Source: Oceanospirillales bacterium (GTDB taxonomy: Bacteria > Pseudomonadota > Gammaproteobacteria > Pseudomonadales > Endozoicomonadaceae). From it: a stretch of 64,000 bases of DNA. The stretch covers positions 41,037-105,036 of the forward strand of contig SIHQ01000018.1 in NCBI GenBank assembly GCA_004762125.1, written 5' to 3'. Below the pieces are notes generated by a model that saw only the letters and a program-made list of their open reading frames with translations, made no database searches and was not told where the DNA came from. This document shows positions 44,259 through 53,426 of the stretch, one piece after another (position 1 is the stretch's first letter; each line of letters opens with the position of its first letter). The position numbers were made by a program, and so were the translations under genes.

Positions 44259-44555
44259 ATGTTATCAATAACTCCCATTCTAATGCTGTTGTTCGCAGGA
44301 GGTGTTTGGTTTCTTCTCGCTGCATCAGCAGGGCAGCTTGCTGAGCGTTATGGTCGCAATTATTTCATCTGGTTTGTGTTTGCCGTAATTCTGTCACCAC
44401 TGGTGGCCATTATTATGGTTTGGTGTATGGGGCCGGATGAAGAGAATCTATGCAAGCGATCTATTAAAGCCAAAACTCATAAGTTGTGCAGTCATTGCCA
44501 AGAATTGATGCGCAATAAGGCTAGATCCTGCAAGCATTGCGGATACACGGAATAG
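44259..44555 (+). CDS. Membrane protein with zinc ribbon (moron)
   Basis: A 98-residue protein with two membrane helices (ILMLLFAGGVWFLLAASAG; FIWFVFAVILSPLVAIIMVW) and a C-terminal zinc ribbon (LCSHCQELMRNKARSCKHCGY). Inserted between tail genes with its own terminator, so it is a likely moron expressed in the lysogen. Confidence 0.75.
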   Translation: MLSITPILMLLFAGGVWFLLAASAGQLAERYGRNYFIWFVFAVILSPLVAIIMVWCMGPDEENLCKRSIKAKTHKLCSHCQELMRNKARSCKHCGYTE

Positions 44556-44593
44556 TGTTTTTTAATTAATAACTTTGTTTTAGTAGTAACCCA

Positions 44594-44630
44594 AACCCGC
44601 CTTTTTTGATGAAAGTGCGGGTTTTCTTTT
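44594..44630 (+). terminator. Terminator after the moron
   Basis: AACCCGC (44594-44600) pairs with GCGGGTT (44617-44623), followed by TTCTTTT. Confidence 0.75.
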
Positions 44631-44677
44631 AACTGGCTAAAGCCTAATACCTGAAACCCTGCATAGGAAAAACCATT

Positions 44678-45103
44678 ATGGCTAAATACGGCAAAGTGTT
44701 TGTCTCCGCCACTGATTCGGAAGACAAAGTAAAAGCGGGTGTTGTTATCTCCATTGGTGAAGTGAACGAATCCAAAGCCATGGAAGACGATGATGATCTG
44801 GAATCCGCAGAAACGGGTTACACCAAACGCAAGCCCGGTTTGAAAACCGTGGATGACGTCTCACTGCTGATTCGACACAACAGCTCTGATCCCGGTGTTG
44901 CCATTCTTGATGCCAGCTATGAGAACAACACCACAGTGTTCTTTGAAATCCGTTATCCCGATGCTGCTAAAACCAACATGTCGTGTGAATGCCATGTAAG
45001 TGGTCGTGGCCTGAATGCTCAGGAAACCAGCACTACACGCATCGAGCGGAATTACACTATTTCCCCAATCGGTAGCCTGGTTGAAGGGGCTTGGACTGAA
45101 TGA
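44678..45103 (+). CDS. Major tail tube protein
   Basis: A 141-residue protein at the gpV position: MAKYGKVFVSATDSEDKVKAGVVISIGEV with beta-rich body. It is followed directly by the G/T chaperone pair, which supports the tube assignment. ATGA-coupled downstream. Confidence 0.75.
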   Translation: MAKYGKVFVSATDSEDKVKAGVVISIGEVNESKAMEDDDDLESAETGYTKRKPGLKTVDDVSLLIRHNSSDPGVAILDASYENNTTVFFEIRYPDAAKTNMSCECHVSGRGLNAQETSTTRIERNYTISPIGSLVEGAWTE

Positions 45104-45462
45104 GTATTTTCGGTAAACAGGCCGGACTGCAATCTGAAGAAGTCGCGTTCAGGGGCGGCAAAGTTACCGTTCATGAAATCATGGACGACGACTACTTTGA
45201 ATGCGTTTCCTTGCCCATGCAGGATGAAGATCTGCCGGACGATGACGATCATGAAAGCATGATGCGGTACAACCGTGCGTTCAATCTTCGGTTGATGGCG
45301 GTGTCGTTGAAGCAGTCTCTGAATCTGGAAGCCGACGACATTGTTGCTGCACTGAAGAAAGAAACCAGAGAAGCAACGGATCTGCTGATGGCGGCCACGT
45401 TGAAGGTGAACGGCATGGCTCTGGCAAAAAACTCCCCGACCACTTCTTCAGAGAAAGACTAG
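45100..45462 (+). CDS. Tail assembly chaperone G
   Basis: A 120-residue helical acidic protein at the lambda G position. A -1 frameshift at 45426-45432 would extend it into the T frame, giving a 186-residue G-T product (111 codons in frame 0 plus 75 in frame -1). Both forms help load the tape measure protein. Confidence 0.8.
   Translation: MSIFGKQAGLQSEEVAFRGGKVTVHEIMDDDYFECVSLPMQDEDLPDDDDHESMMRYNRAFNLRLMAVSLKQSLNLEADDIVAALKKETREATDLLMAATLKVNGMALAKNSPTTSSEKD
45426..45432 (+). promoter_or_regulatory. Programmed -1 ribosomal frameshift site
   Basis: The heptamer A-AAA-AAC is in the right phase (GCA AAA AAC in the G frame). After a -1 slip the reading continues LPDHFFRERLALAMGCYDPPD into the T frame with no stop. 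Confidence 0.85.
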
Positions 45463-45470
45463 CACTGGCT

Positions 45471-45659
45471 ATGGGTTGTTATGACCCTCCAGACATGCCC
45501 ATGTCAAAACTGATGAAGTGGTGGCAGTACCATCAAGCAGAGCCCGGAGCCTTCCCCGGTAACCTGTATCCCAAAGCTTCGACCCGTAAAAAATCCAAAA
45601 AAACCAAACCGCAAACCGTAGAAGATCAACTGTCTACTCTTCGAGGCCTCACCCGATGA
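45471..45659 (+). CDS. T part of the G-T tail chaperone (frame -1)
   Basis: Open from before the slip site to 45659 in frame -1. RERLALAMGCYDPPDMPMSKLMKWWQYHQAEP has the form of gpT C-terminal domains. Probably made only as the fusion, although an ATG exists at 45471. Confidence 0.75.
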   Translation: MGCYDPPDMPMSKLMKWWQYHQAEPGAFPGNLYPKASTRKKSKKTKPQTVEDQLSTLRGLTR

Positions 45660-48001
45660 CCAAAAATACAATTGTTACCAAGCTGGTGGCAGATGATGCC
45701 AGCTATGGCAGTTCTATTGATCGGGCAGTTGCTAAAAATAAGCGTTACCAGAAATCAGCACAGAAGACCGTGAAAAGCAGTGGTCAACTGGGCTCCGGTT
45801 TTCGCAGTGCGGCCACATCAGTAGCGGTTATTGATGGCCCATTGGGTGGAGTTGCTGGTCGTTTGGGCAGTGTGGGAGCTGCTCTGAACAGTACTGGTTT
45901 GTTGTTTGGTGCTTTAGGTATTGCCGTAGCGGGTGCCACCACTATTATGGCGAAAGCGGTAGGAGTGGGTGAAGAGTATGAACGGCAGCAGTTGCGTACT
46001 GCCGCACTGTTAAAAAGTACCGGATATGCAGCCGGTCTTTCAGCTCAATCCATGGAAGATCAAGCACGCGCTTTGGCTCTGAGTACCTTAGCCAGTACTG
46101 AAGGTGTGCGAGATGCTCAGAATGTTCTGACATCGTTCCGCAGTATTTCCGACTCGAACAATAAAATCTTCAGCCGAACCTTAACCATCGCTCAGGATAT
46201 GGCGGCTACATTCGGCGGTGATCTGAAAGGTGCAACCCTGCAACTGGGTAAAGCCCTGGAAGATCCCGCTAAAGGATTGACCGCACTCAGCCGTTCCGGT
46301 GTGTCGTTTACCGATACTGAACGGGACATGATTACCAGCATGTTCAATGCCGGGCAGGTTGCTGAAGCTCAGGGACTTATTCTTGATAAACTGCAAAAGC
46401 AGGTAGGCGGCGCAGGTGCTGCAGAAGCCGGTGGATTGTCAGGAGCAACCGATACTCTGGGTCAAAAGTGGGACGAGTTATTAGTCTCCTTCAATAATGC
46501 GACCAATGCTGGACCCGGTGTTAGCAAGTTCCTCAATAATTTAAGCGGTGGCCTTGATGGCGCAGCCCAGCGCGTAGAAGCCGCTCGAATTCTTGCTGAG
46601 TCCGGCAGTGAAGCAACAGTAGACCCCAAAGCAAAGGCCGGTATTATTGCCAAGCCTTGGGAGCTGGCAATGGATCAGGTTCGAGAGAGCCGGAAAACCA
46701 TCACTCAGCAGATCCAAAAAATAGAAGCATTGCCAGCTATCAAAGGTCAGGCGGCGTTTGTCACCAAAGAGCGTGAACAGCAACTTCAATCACTGAATAA
46801 ACTGTCCGAGAAATACCTTCAGCAATACAATCGCATCTTTGATCAGTACGTTAAAAAGCCGGCTCAGGATCAACTGACAGCAGACAAGAAAGGTCTGGAA
46901 GCCCAGAACGAACTGAAGCTGCAAAACCAAACCGATCAGAACGCTAAGCAATCAAAGAAAGACGCTGACGCTCTGGCCAAGCAACAAATGCATTCAGCCA
47001 ATTTGCTTACAGCTCTGGATCTCCAGTTAGCTTCGCAAGATGGCAAGCTAACTATGGCCTATGAAAAACGGCAGAGTCAGATCAACAGCCTGGCTTTATC
47101 AGAGCAGCAAATTCAGGCAACGGGTTACCAATCCCTTGAAGCACTGCAGACTGAATACCTAGCCAGAAATCAGCAGAATTATGACGCGGCCCAAGAAGCC
47201 AAAAAGCTGAAAGAGCAGGAAGCCTTAGACAACGAACGACTGAAAGCGTCTGAGTGGCTGGTGGAATTGCAAACCCGCAATGCTACCGAGCTCGAACAGT
47301 TTCGACTACAGAAAGAATCCGAACAGCTGGTGGCCCAAGAGTACCTTGAAAAAGGATTACTCATGGACGAAGAGTATCAGCAGGCCCAGTTGGAAATTGA
47401 TAAAAAGTACGATGCGCTTCGCAATCAATCACAACTTAAACAAAAACAGATGATGCTCAGTAATGCTGGAAAGTTGTTCGGCAGCATGGCGGATTTAACC
47501 GGTGCCTTTGCTGGTGAGCAGTCCGGTATTTATAAAGCCATGTTTGCAGTGTCCAAAGCGTTCGCCATTGCTGACTCTATTGTGAAAATTCAGCAGGGTA
47601 TTGCCAGTGCAGCCGCACTGCCATTTCCAGCCAATATCGGGGCAATGGCTACAGTAGCCGCACAAACAGCCAGTATCGTCACTACTATCAGTGGCACCCA
47701 GCTGTCAGGTATGGCTCACGACGGTATCGATTCAGTACCGAAAGAAGGCACCTGGTTGTTGGATCGTGGAGAACGAGTTGTTGATTCCCGCACCAACGAG
47801 GACTTGAAAAGCTATTTGAGCAGCACTCGCTCTGCCAACCAACCCATCCAGCAAATCACCTTCGCACCACAAATCGTTGTTGAAGCGGGCGCCAGCCAAA
47901 GTGACGATGAAGAGCTTGGCGAACGTTCAGCTCAGATGGGATACAACATGGTCCTTGAAGACCTTCAAACTAACGGACCGATTCGCCAGGCATTGGGATA
48001 A
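45656..48001 (+). CDS. Tape measure protein
   Basis: A 781-residue protein that sets tail length. Hydrophobic patch near 60-105 (GLLFGALGIAVAGATTIMAKAVGVG), tape measure segment LALSTLASTEGVRDAQNVLTSFRSISDS, long coiled coil (about 330-600) and a second hydrophobic region near 625-690. The end SGMAHDGIDSVPKEGTWLLDRGERVVDSRTN is typical of lambda-type tape measures. Confidence 0.93.
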   Translation: MTKNTIVTKLVADDASYGSSIDRAVAKNKRYQKSAQKTVKSSGQLGSGFRSAATSVAVIDGPLGGVAGRLGSVGAALNSTGLLFGALGIAVAGATTIMAKAVGVGEEYERQQLRTAALLKSTGYAAGLSAQSMEDQARALALSTLASTEGVRDAQNVLTSFRSISDSNNKIFSRTLTIAQDMAATFGGDLKGATLQLGKALEDPAKGLTALSRSGVSFTDTERDMITSMFNAGQVAEAQGLILDKLQKQVGGAGAAEAGGLSGATDTLGQKWDELLVSFNNATNAGPGVSKFLNNLSGGLDGAAQRVEAARILAESGSEATVDPKAKAGIIAKPWELAMDQVRESRKTITQQIQKIEALPAIKGQAAFVTKEREQQLQSLNKLSEKYLQQYNRIFDQYVKKPAQDQLTADKKGLEAQNELKLQNQTDQNAKQSKKDADALAKQQMHSANLLTALDLQLASQDGKLTMAYEKRQSQINSLALSEQQIQATGYQSLEALQTEYLARNQQNYDAAQEAKKLKEQEALDNERLKASEWLVELQTRNATELEQFRLQKESEQLVAQEYLEKGLLMDEEYQQAQLEIDKKYDALRNQSQLKQKQMMLSNAGKLFGSMADLTGAFAGEQSGIYKAMFAVSKAFAIADSIVKIQQGIASAAALPFPANIGAMATVAAQTASIVTTISGTQLSGMAHDGIDSVPKEGTWLLDRGERVVDSRTNEDLKSYLSSTRSANQPIQQITFAPQIVVEAGASQSDDEELGERSAQMGYNMVLEDLQTNGPIRQALG

Positions 48002-48003
48002 TT

Positions 48004-48609
48004 ATGGCAACCTCACTTATTGCGTGGCCAGCTGATCTGGTCCCGAACTCTCAGCAATTTTATCCGGTTTTTAATACCCGTCAGTTTAAATCGCCGTTCA
48101 CGGCAGCCAGCCAGACCATGGAGTTTCCCGGTTGTGCCTGGCACTGCCAATTGTCGTTTAAAAATCTGGATCGAGACGAGCTCCGTACACTGGAAACATT
48201 CTTGATTCAGTTACGTGGCGCCTCCGGACGGTTTCGAATCGGTGATCAAGCGAACAGCCAGCCTCGAGGACTAGCGCAAGGAGCACCCGTAGTAGACGGA
48301 GCTAATCAAACCGGCAGCGCTCTCACTGTTTCCGGCTGCACACCCAATCAGAATTTTCTGCTGGTGGGCGATTACATCACCGTTAATGACGAGCTGAAAC
48401 GATTGATTGCGGATGCCACGGCTAACAGTTCAGGAAGAACGACTCTGCGTTTTGAGCCTAACTTCAGAAACAGTCCGCCTAATGGTGCGCCTTTGTTAGT
48501 GCGTAACACGTACGCCGTGATGAGGCTGATGGACGACAAACAAGGAAAGCCCAGGCGGATACCGCTCCATGCTTCCGCAACCCTTAGCTTGGTGGAAGAT
48601 ATTTACTGA
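48004..48609 (+). CDS. Distal tail protein (gpM position)
   Basis: A 201-residue protein, beta-rich, starting MATSLIAWPADLVPNSQQFYP. FxxLDRDELRTLETFLIQLRGASGRFRIGD is seen in phage tail proteins between tape measure and tip genes. ATGA-type coupling to the next gene. Confidence 0.65.
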   Translation: MATSLIAWPADLVPNSQQFYPVFNTRQFKSPFTAASQTMEFPGCAWHCQLSFKNLDRDELRTLETFLIQLRGASGRFRIGDQANSQPRGLAQGAPVVDGANQTGSALTVSGCTPNQNFLLVGDYITVNDELKRLIADATANSSGRTTLRFEPNFRNSPPNGAPLLVRNTYAVMRLMDDKQGKPRRIPLHASATLSLVEDIY

Positions 48610-49184
48610 TGCTGAATTCTGACCTTAATGCAGCTCTGAAACGCAACACAGTGCGCCCGTTATTTCTGGTTGAAATCAGCTGGAAAGACGCTGTGACTCG
48701 AGCACACTCAGCACTGGGAGATGTGCACTTTAACGGTGAAACCTTCAAAGGAGTCGGTCAGTTTGGCAAGGTCTCGGTAATCAAGCAAAGTACCGGTAAC
48801 AGTCCTTCCCGTTTAAGCCTGACCTTGTCGTCCTTTGATGACAGTGTGCGAGGTGAAGCGCTGTCAGCTCGTTATGTAGGCCAGCCCGTCAAACTCTGGT
48901 TAGCGGCGTTGGATGAAGATTATCAGATTGAAGCCAGTCAGCAGATCTGGCACGGAAGAATATCCGATGGCGGTGTCACCGTGGGTGCAACCAACCGGAT
49001 TAATTTGACCGTGTCGAATCGCTTGGAAGATTGGGACAAGTCACGAGCGGATCGTTACACCGACGAATCCCAGCAAGCGCGTCATCCCGGTGATCGATTC
49101 TTTGTCTACGTGCCGCAGATGGCGGAATACCCTATTTTTTGGGGCAGTGACAAAGCATCCATTCCTTTGAAAGATTCCATTTAA
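48609..49184 (+). CDS. Tail protein (gpL position)
   Basis: A 191-residue protein: RPLFLVEISWKDAVTRAHSALGDVHFNGETFKGVGQFGKVS and IWHGRISDGGVT are DUF2163-like tail features. Probably helps the tip complex assemble. No iron-sulfur Cys set as in lambda gpL is present. Confidence 0.65.
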   Translation: MLNSDLNAALKRNTVRPLFLVEISWKDAVTRAHSALGDVHFNGETFKGVGQFGKVSVIKQSTGNSPSRLSLTLSSFDDSVRGEALSARYVGQPVKLWLAALDEDYQIEASQQIWHGRISDGGVTVGATNRINLTVSNRLEDWDKSRADRYTDESQQARHPGDRFFVYVPQMAEYPIFWGSDKASIPLKDSI

Positions 49185-49189
49185 ACAGT

Positions 49190-49462
49190 CTACTCAAAGA
49201 TCAGTTTCAGCATTTTCCCAATAAATATAAAGAAAGCACTGGCGGCCATCGAGAACAGCAAAAGTGTAATGCCTGCAGGCACTAATTTATTGAACTCTTT
49301 GTTGTGATAACTGAGTCGGATTAAAACATACAATTTTTGCTGCGCTATTGCTAAACCGGAAAAAAACAAACCCATGACCAAGATCCAGCTCAGATCGGCA
49401 CCGATATAACCCAGAATAATTGACCAGACTATTGAAATGGTTGCTATCAGATCTCTCGTCAT
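49190..49462 (-). CDS. Three-TM membrane protein, antisense moron
   Basis: A 90-residue protein with three hydrophobic segments, opposite to all tail genes, with GGGAGGTCAAGG upstream of the ATG. Such reversed genes in late operons are often expressed from the prophage and act in superinfection exclusion; here that is only an inference. Confidence 0.65.
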   Translation of the reverse strand: MTRDLIATISIVWSIILGYIGADLSWILVMGLFFSGLAIAQQKLYVLIRLSYHNKEFNKLVPAGITLLLFSMAASAFFIFIGKMLKLIFE

Positions 49463-49509
49463 CCTTGACCTCCCGCTAAATTCCTAAGCTCTGAGTTTCA
49501 ATATAGCTA

Positions 49510-49914
49510 ATGAAAAAACAAAACTGGCCCTTACTGCTGGCTCAATTTATCGAGTCCCGCCGACACTCGCCCTTTGTTTGGGGAGAGCACGACTGCTGCT
49601 TGTTTGTGGCTGATGCGATTGAGCTCATATGTAACGTTGATCCGGCAGCGCCTTATCGCGGTAAGTACACCACTGCCATGGGATCGTATCGAGCATTGAA
49701 AAAATACGGTGACGGTTCAATAGCTGGCGCTTTGTCTGTCTGTTTTCAAGAAATAGCACCCTGTGATCTGGGTCGTGGAGATGCTGCGATGGTTGAAGTA
49801 GATGGAGAAATGGCAGCCGCTTTGTCCTTTGGCAATAAATTATGGGTAGCCGGTGAAAATGGATTGAACACATTGCTTCGTTCAAGCGCTATTCAAGCCT
49901 GGAGGATTGCCTAA
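49510..49914 (+). CDS. Tail-associated NlpC/P60-like protein (DUF6950 type)
   Basis: A 134-residue protein with FVWGEHDCCLFVADAIE, the Cys-centred motif of DUF6950/NlpC-P60-like phage proteins, at the lambda gpK position. May trim cell wall during DNA entry. Stop overlaps the tip gene. Confidence 0.75.
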   Translation: MKKQNWPLLLAQFIESRRHSPFVWGEHDCCLFVADAIELICNVDPAAPYRGKYTTAMGSYRALKKYGDGSIAGALSVCFQEIAPCDLGRGDAAMVEVDGEMAAALSFGNKLWVAGENGLNTLLRSSAIQAWRIA

Positions 49915-52900
49915 TGCCTCCTGTTGCTGCTGTTGTTGTGGCTGCTGCGGCTGGTGCGGCTGCAGTGTCAGGTGTTATCGCGGTCACTACCGCACTGATG
50001 GTGGCTTCGGTTGCTCTTGCTGCCAGTGCACTACTCAACAAACCAGAAATGCCTGGCGTTGGTACATCACCGTCTGATCGTAAACAAGTGATTCGTGCGG
50101 CGGCCTCACCCATGGCGGGTGTGATAGGTACATCGCAACTCAGTGGGGTACTGACCTTTGCTGAAGAACGTAAAGACAATGACGAGTTGCACCTTGCCGT
50201 AACACTGTCAGGCCACACCAAGGCCGCCGGTGAAAAGGTGATTGAAAAAGTTAACACGATTTTTATGGACGATCAGGAGATTCCATTAGGCTCCAGCCAT
50301 AGTGGTAATGTTTTTGTCCGTGTGTACGACGGATCACAAACCAAAATCAGTGATCTGGGCACAGAGCTCACTCAGTTACCCAGCTGGCGCAGTGACATGA
50401 TCGGCAATGGCGTTTGCTTTGCTCATATCCGTGTTCGGTACGATCAGGAACTGTTTCCCAGTGGTGTGCCTAACTTTGTCTTCGAACTGGATACCAAAGG
50501 GCAAGAGTCGTCCGGACAACAAAAAGTATCCCTGTCCAGTGATGCCATTCTGGAATATTTGCAACATCATTTCGGCGCCACAAATGACGAAATTGATTTT
50601 GATTCATTCGATATCGCCCGGCAGATTTGCGCTGAAACGGTGAGCAATGGCGATGGTGGCAGTGAATCCCGGTACAGCTGCAACGGCGCGTTCAACTTTG
50701 ACGAGTCACACAAGCAAGTGTTGGACAAAATGCGGCACACCTGCGCCGGACAAATGAGTTATATCAACGGCCAGTTCGGTTTACGAGTGGGCGCTTATAA
50801 TGGCCCTTCCGATTTTGTCCTCACTGAAGACGATATTATTGGTGATGTGACGGTTAAGCCTCAGCCCGATCGTCGCTCGCTGATCAATACCTGCAAAGGC
50901 AAGCACGTTTGGCCAGCCGCTAAATTTCAGGAAGTGGATTTCCCTAGAATCCAATCTGAACCTTTGTTGGCTGAAGACGGTGAAGAGCTGGAAAAAGATC
51001 TCAACCTTGAGTTCTGCCACTCCCCATATCAATGTCAGCGCCTGGCGGCCAATGACATCAGTCGGGCACGGTTGCCGGTTATTACTGCGCCTTGCAACAT
51101 GCGCGCTTTTGAATGTTATCTCGGTCGTAATATCCAGCTGCACATGCCGTCTATGGGTTACGACCATAAAGAATGCGTGGTAGAAGGTTGGGAACTGAAC
51201 CCTGAAAAAGGCGTTACGCTCACCCTCCGGGAAGACTCGCCGGAAGTCTGGACGGACATAGTGGGCAAAGTGCCTGTATTGCCCGCCAATGTGAACCTGC
51301 CCAACCCGAAAGAATGCCGGGCTGTGCAAAACATTCAGCTGATTGAACAAACCGTTGACGGTGTTTGGGAAGCAAAGCTGAACTGGTCACACCCGCATCC
51401 TGCTTCAGTGTACAAATACAAGGTATTGTTTGAAAAACAGGTGAACGGTAACTGGCTTGACGTGTTCAACGGCTCAGTAACCCCACCCACATTCACCGTC
51501 ACCAACCCGAACACAGGCAACTATCGACTCAGCGTAACCGCCGTTAACCGCTTTGATGTTAGTTCAACGACAGTAACCCATGCCTTGTCAGTGAATGTAC
51601 CGGAAGTCATCCTCACGTCATTGGTGGCTGATGTGGACAATAGCGTCTACCCAGCCAGTGCTCTTGTGGTTGCTGAAGTTATGGGTGCCGCCAGCTTTGC
51701 GGCTGACAGTGTCATCTACGAATCAGAAACCAAAACCGCCAGCAGTGACTGGTTGCCCGTGGGTAAAGGCACAACAGCCAGTTGTCGTTTAAGTGGTCTT
51801 GATGCCGGCCTGCATCAGGTGAGAATGAGAGCCACACCGCCTTACGGCGAAACTTCACCATGGGTTCAAACAGCCTTTGAAGTGTTCGCAGCCGATCAAC
51901 CAACAGATATGGTGTTCTCACTGGACAGCAGTCACGACCGTTGGGGATTTATCACCTGGGCGGGTGCGGGTCAAAGCTGGGAAATAGTGATCAGCAACAA
52001 TCAGAATACCGTCGTCTGGAGCAATACCACGACTGAACGGCAGCTATGGTTCGATTGGTTAAAGCCCGGCGCATACAGTATTGCTGTGCGAGCTCGAGCC
52101 GGTTCGGTGATCAGTGATTGGTCCCGATTGTCTCAAGTGATAAGAGCTATTCCTAAACCCGCCAATGTGACCTTTGATACCAGTGCGGCCGGTGGTAACT
52201 CAACAGGCACCTTACGCTGGGAAACCATCGACCCACGACCACAGACCTACGATGTGGAAGTGATCGCCGATGGTAAAAAAGTGTATGCCAGCCCCAGTTA
52301 CGAAACCAGCGAGCCTTTGCCGGTGCTCTTGCCTGGTAACTATATTATGCGAGTTCGTGCTCGTTGGAATACTCAGCTATCTAACTGGGTCAGTGTCAAT
52401 TTTGGTTACAACATAGCACCCGCTGATATTACAGGCATGCGCTTAAGTGGGCTGGGTAAACAGGCTCTGCTGAGCTGGGACAAGCCCGGCGAAGATGTAT
52501 ACGGTTCCGGTTTTGTGCAAGTGCGCCATACCCATAAAACAGGCACCAGTGCCAACTGGGAAGCAGCAGCGCCACTCACCGATAGGCTACCCGGTAACAC
52601 AACCCAAATCGCTGTTCCTTTGAGGGACGGTACCTATCTGGTGAAAGCCGTAAACAGTACCGGACTCTGGTCAGAAGTGGCTGCAGCCGTGGTGTCCAAT
52701 ATGGCGGACTCTATCGGATTCAATCGTGTGGTTGAACGTGTTGAACCTGTTACCTGGCCGGGTCAGAAAAACAAAGCCTCAGTGAGCAGCATATCCCTCA
52801 CGTTAAAAGAGTCTGCCGCCAATAATAATCCACCGTCATACCGTATGAATGACACCCTTGATCTCGGTGCTGTTTTCACAGCCCGTATCACGCTGGAATG

Positions 52901-53426
52901 TGACGGCTCAGTCTACGAACAAGACCTGATCGACGACCGAACCGACAACATAGACAGTTGGCCGCGGTTTGATGGAGCCACGCCGGGCAATACCAGCCTG
53001 CAGTATTTCATCAGCCAGACCGATGACGACCCCGCGAGCTCTACAGCCCAATGGAGTGACTGGGAACAGTTTCTGCTGGGTGAGTTTCGTGCTCGTGCTT
53101 TTCGCTTACAGGTTCGATTGGTCACTGACAGTAACACCGCTGTAGGCACTATTGCAGGGTTGAAGCTGGTGGCCGATGTGCCGGACAGAACTGAATCGCA
53201 GAACAATGATGCCATTCCCGCCAGCGGTAAAACCATCGGTTATTCAAAAGGCTTTATGGCCACTGCCCGTATTTTTGTGACCGGTCACGGTCTCACGGCA
53301 GGTGACCACTACCAAATCACGCAGTCCACAAAAACCGGATTCAACATCCAATGGTTCAGCAGTGCAGGGGCTGGCGTTGCCCGTTCTTGTGACTGGCAAG
53401 CCATCAGCTATGGAGAGCAAGATTAA
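49914..53426 (+). CDS. Tail tip / host specificity protein J-like
   Basis: A 1170-residue protein. The N-terminus is Ala/Val-rich (gpI-like hydrophobic part); residues about 50-430 form the J-type tip hub (QVIRAAASPMAGVIGTSQLSGVLTFAEER..., CHSPYQCQRLAANDISRAR). Then come several fibronectin-III-like beta repeats (WEAKLNWSHPHPASVYKYKVLFEKQ; GTLRWETIDPRPQTYDVEV; ALLSWDKPGEDVYGSGFVQVRH), and a C-terminal receptor-contact part. It determines host range. Confidence 0.9.
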   Translation: MPPVAAVVVAAAAGAAAVSGVIAVTTALMVASVALAASALLNKPEMPGVGTSPSDRKQVIRAAASPMAGVIGTSQLSGVLTFAEERKDNDELHLAVTLSGHTKAAGEKVIEKVNTIFMDDQEIPLGSSHSGNVFVRVYDGSQTKISDLGTELTQLPSWRSDMIGNGVCFAHIRVRYDQELFPSGVPNFVFELDTKGQESSGQQKVSLSSDAILEYLQHHFGATNDEIDFDSFDIARQICAETVSNGDGGSESRYSCNGAFNFDESHKQVLDKMRHTCAGQMSYINGQFGLRVGAYNGPSDFVLTEDDIIGDVTVKPQPDRRSLINTCKGKHVWPAAKFQEVDFPRIQSEPLLAEDGEELEKDLNLEFCHSPYQCQRLAANDISRARLPVITAPCNMRAFECYLGRNIQLHMPSMGYDHKECVVEGWELNPEKGVTLTLREDSPEVWTDIVGKVPVLPANVNLPNPKECRAVQNIQLIEQTVDGVWEAKLNWSHPHPASVYKYKVLFEKQVNGNWLDVFNGSVTPPTFTVTNPNTGNYRLSVTAVNRFDVSSTTVTHALSVNVPEVILTSLVADVDNSVYPASALVVAEVMGAASFAADSVIYESETKTASSDWLPVGKGTTASCRLSGLDAGLHQVRMRATPPYGETSPWVQTAFEVFAADQPTDMVFSLDSSHDRWGFITWAGAGQSWEIVISNNQNTVVWSNTTTERQLWFDWLKPGAYSIAVRARAGSVISDWSRLSQVIRAIPKPANVTFDTSAAGGNSTGTLRWETIDPRPQTYDVEVIADGKKVYASPSYETSEPLPVLLPGNYIMRVRARWNTQLSNWVSVNFGYNIAPADITGMRLSGLGKQALLSWDKPGEDVYGSGFVQVRHTHKTGTSANWEAAAPLTDRLPGNTTQIAVPLRDGTYLVKAVNSTGLWSEVAAAVVSNMADSIGFNRVVERVEPVTWPGQKNKASVSSISLTLKESAANNNPPSYRMNDTLDLGAVFTARITLECDGSVYEQDLIDDRTDNIDSWPRFDGATPGNTSLQYFISQTDDDPASSTAQWSDWEQFLLGEFRARAFRLQVRLVTDSNTAVGTIAGLKLVADVPDRTESQNNDAIPASGKTIGYSKGFMATARIFVTGHGLTAGDHYQITQSTKTGFNIQWFSSAGAGVARSCDWQAISYGEQD

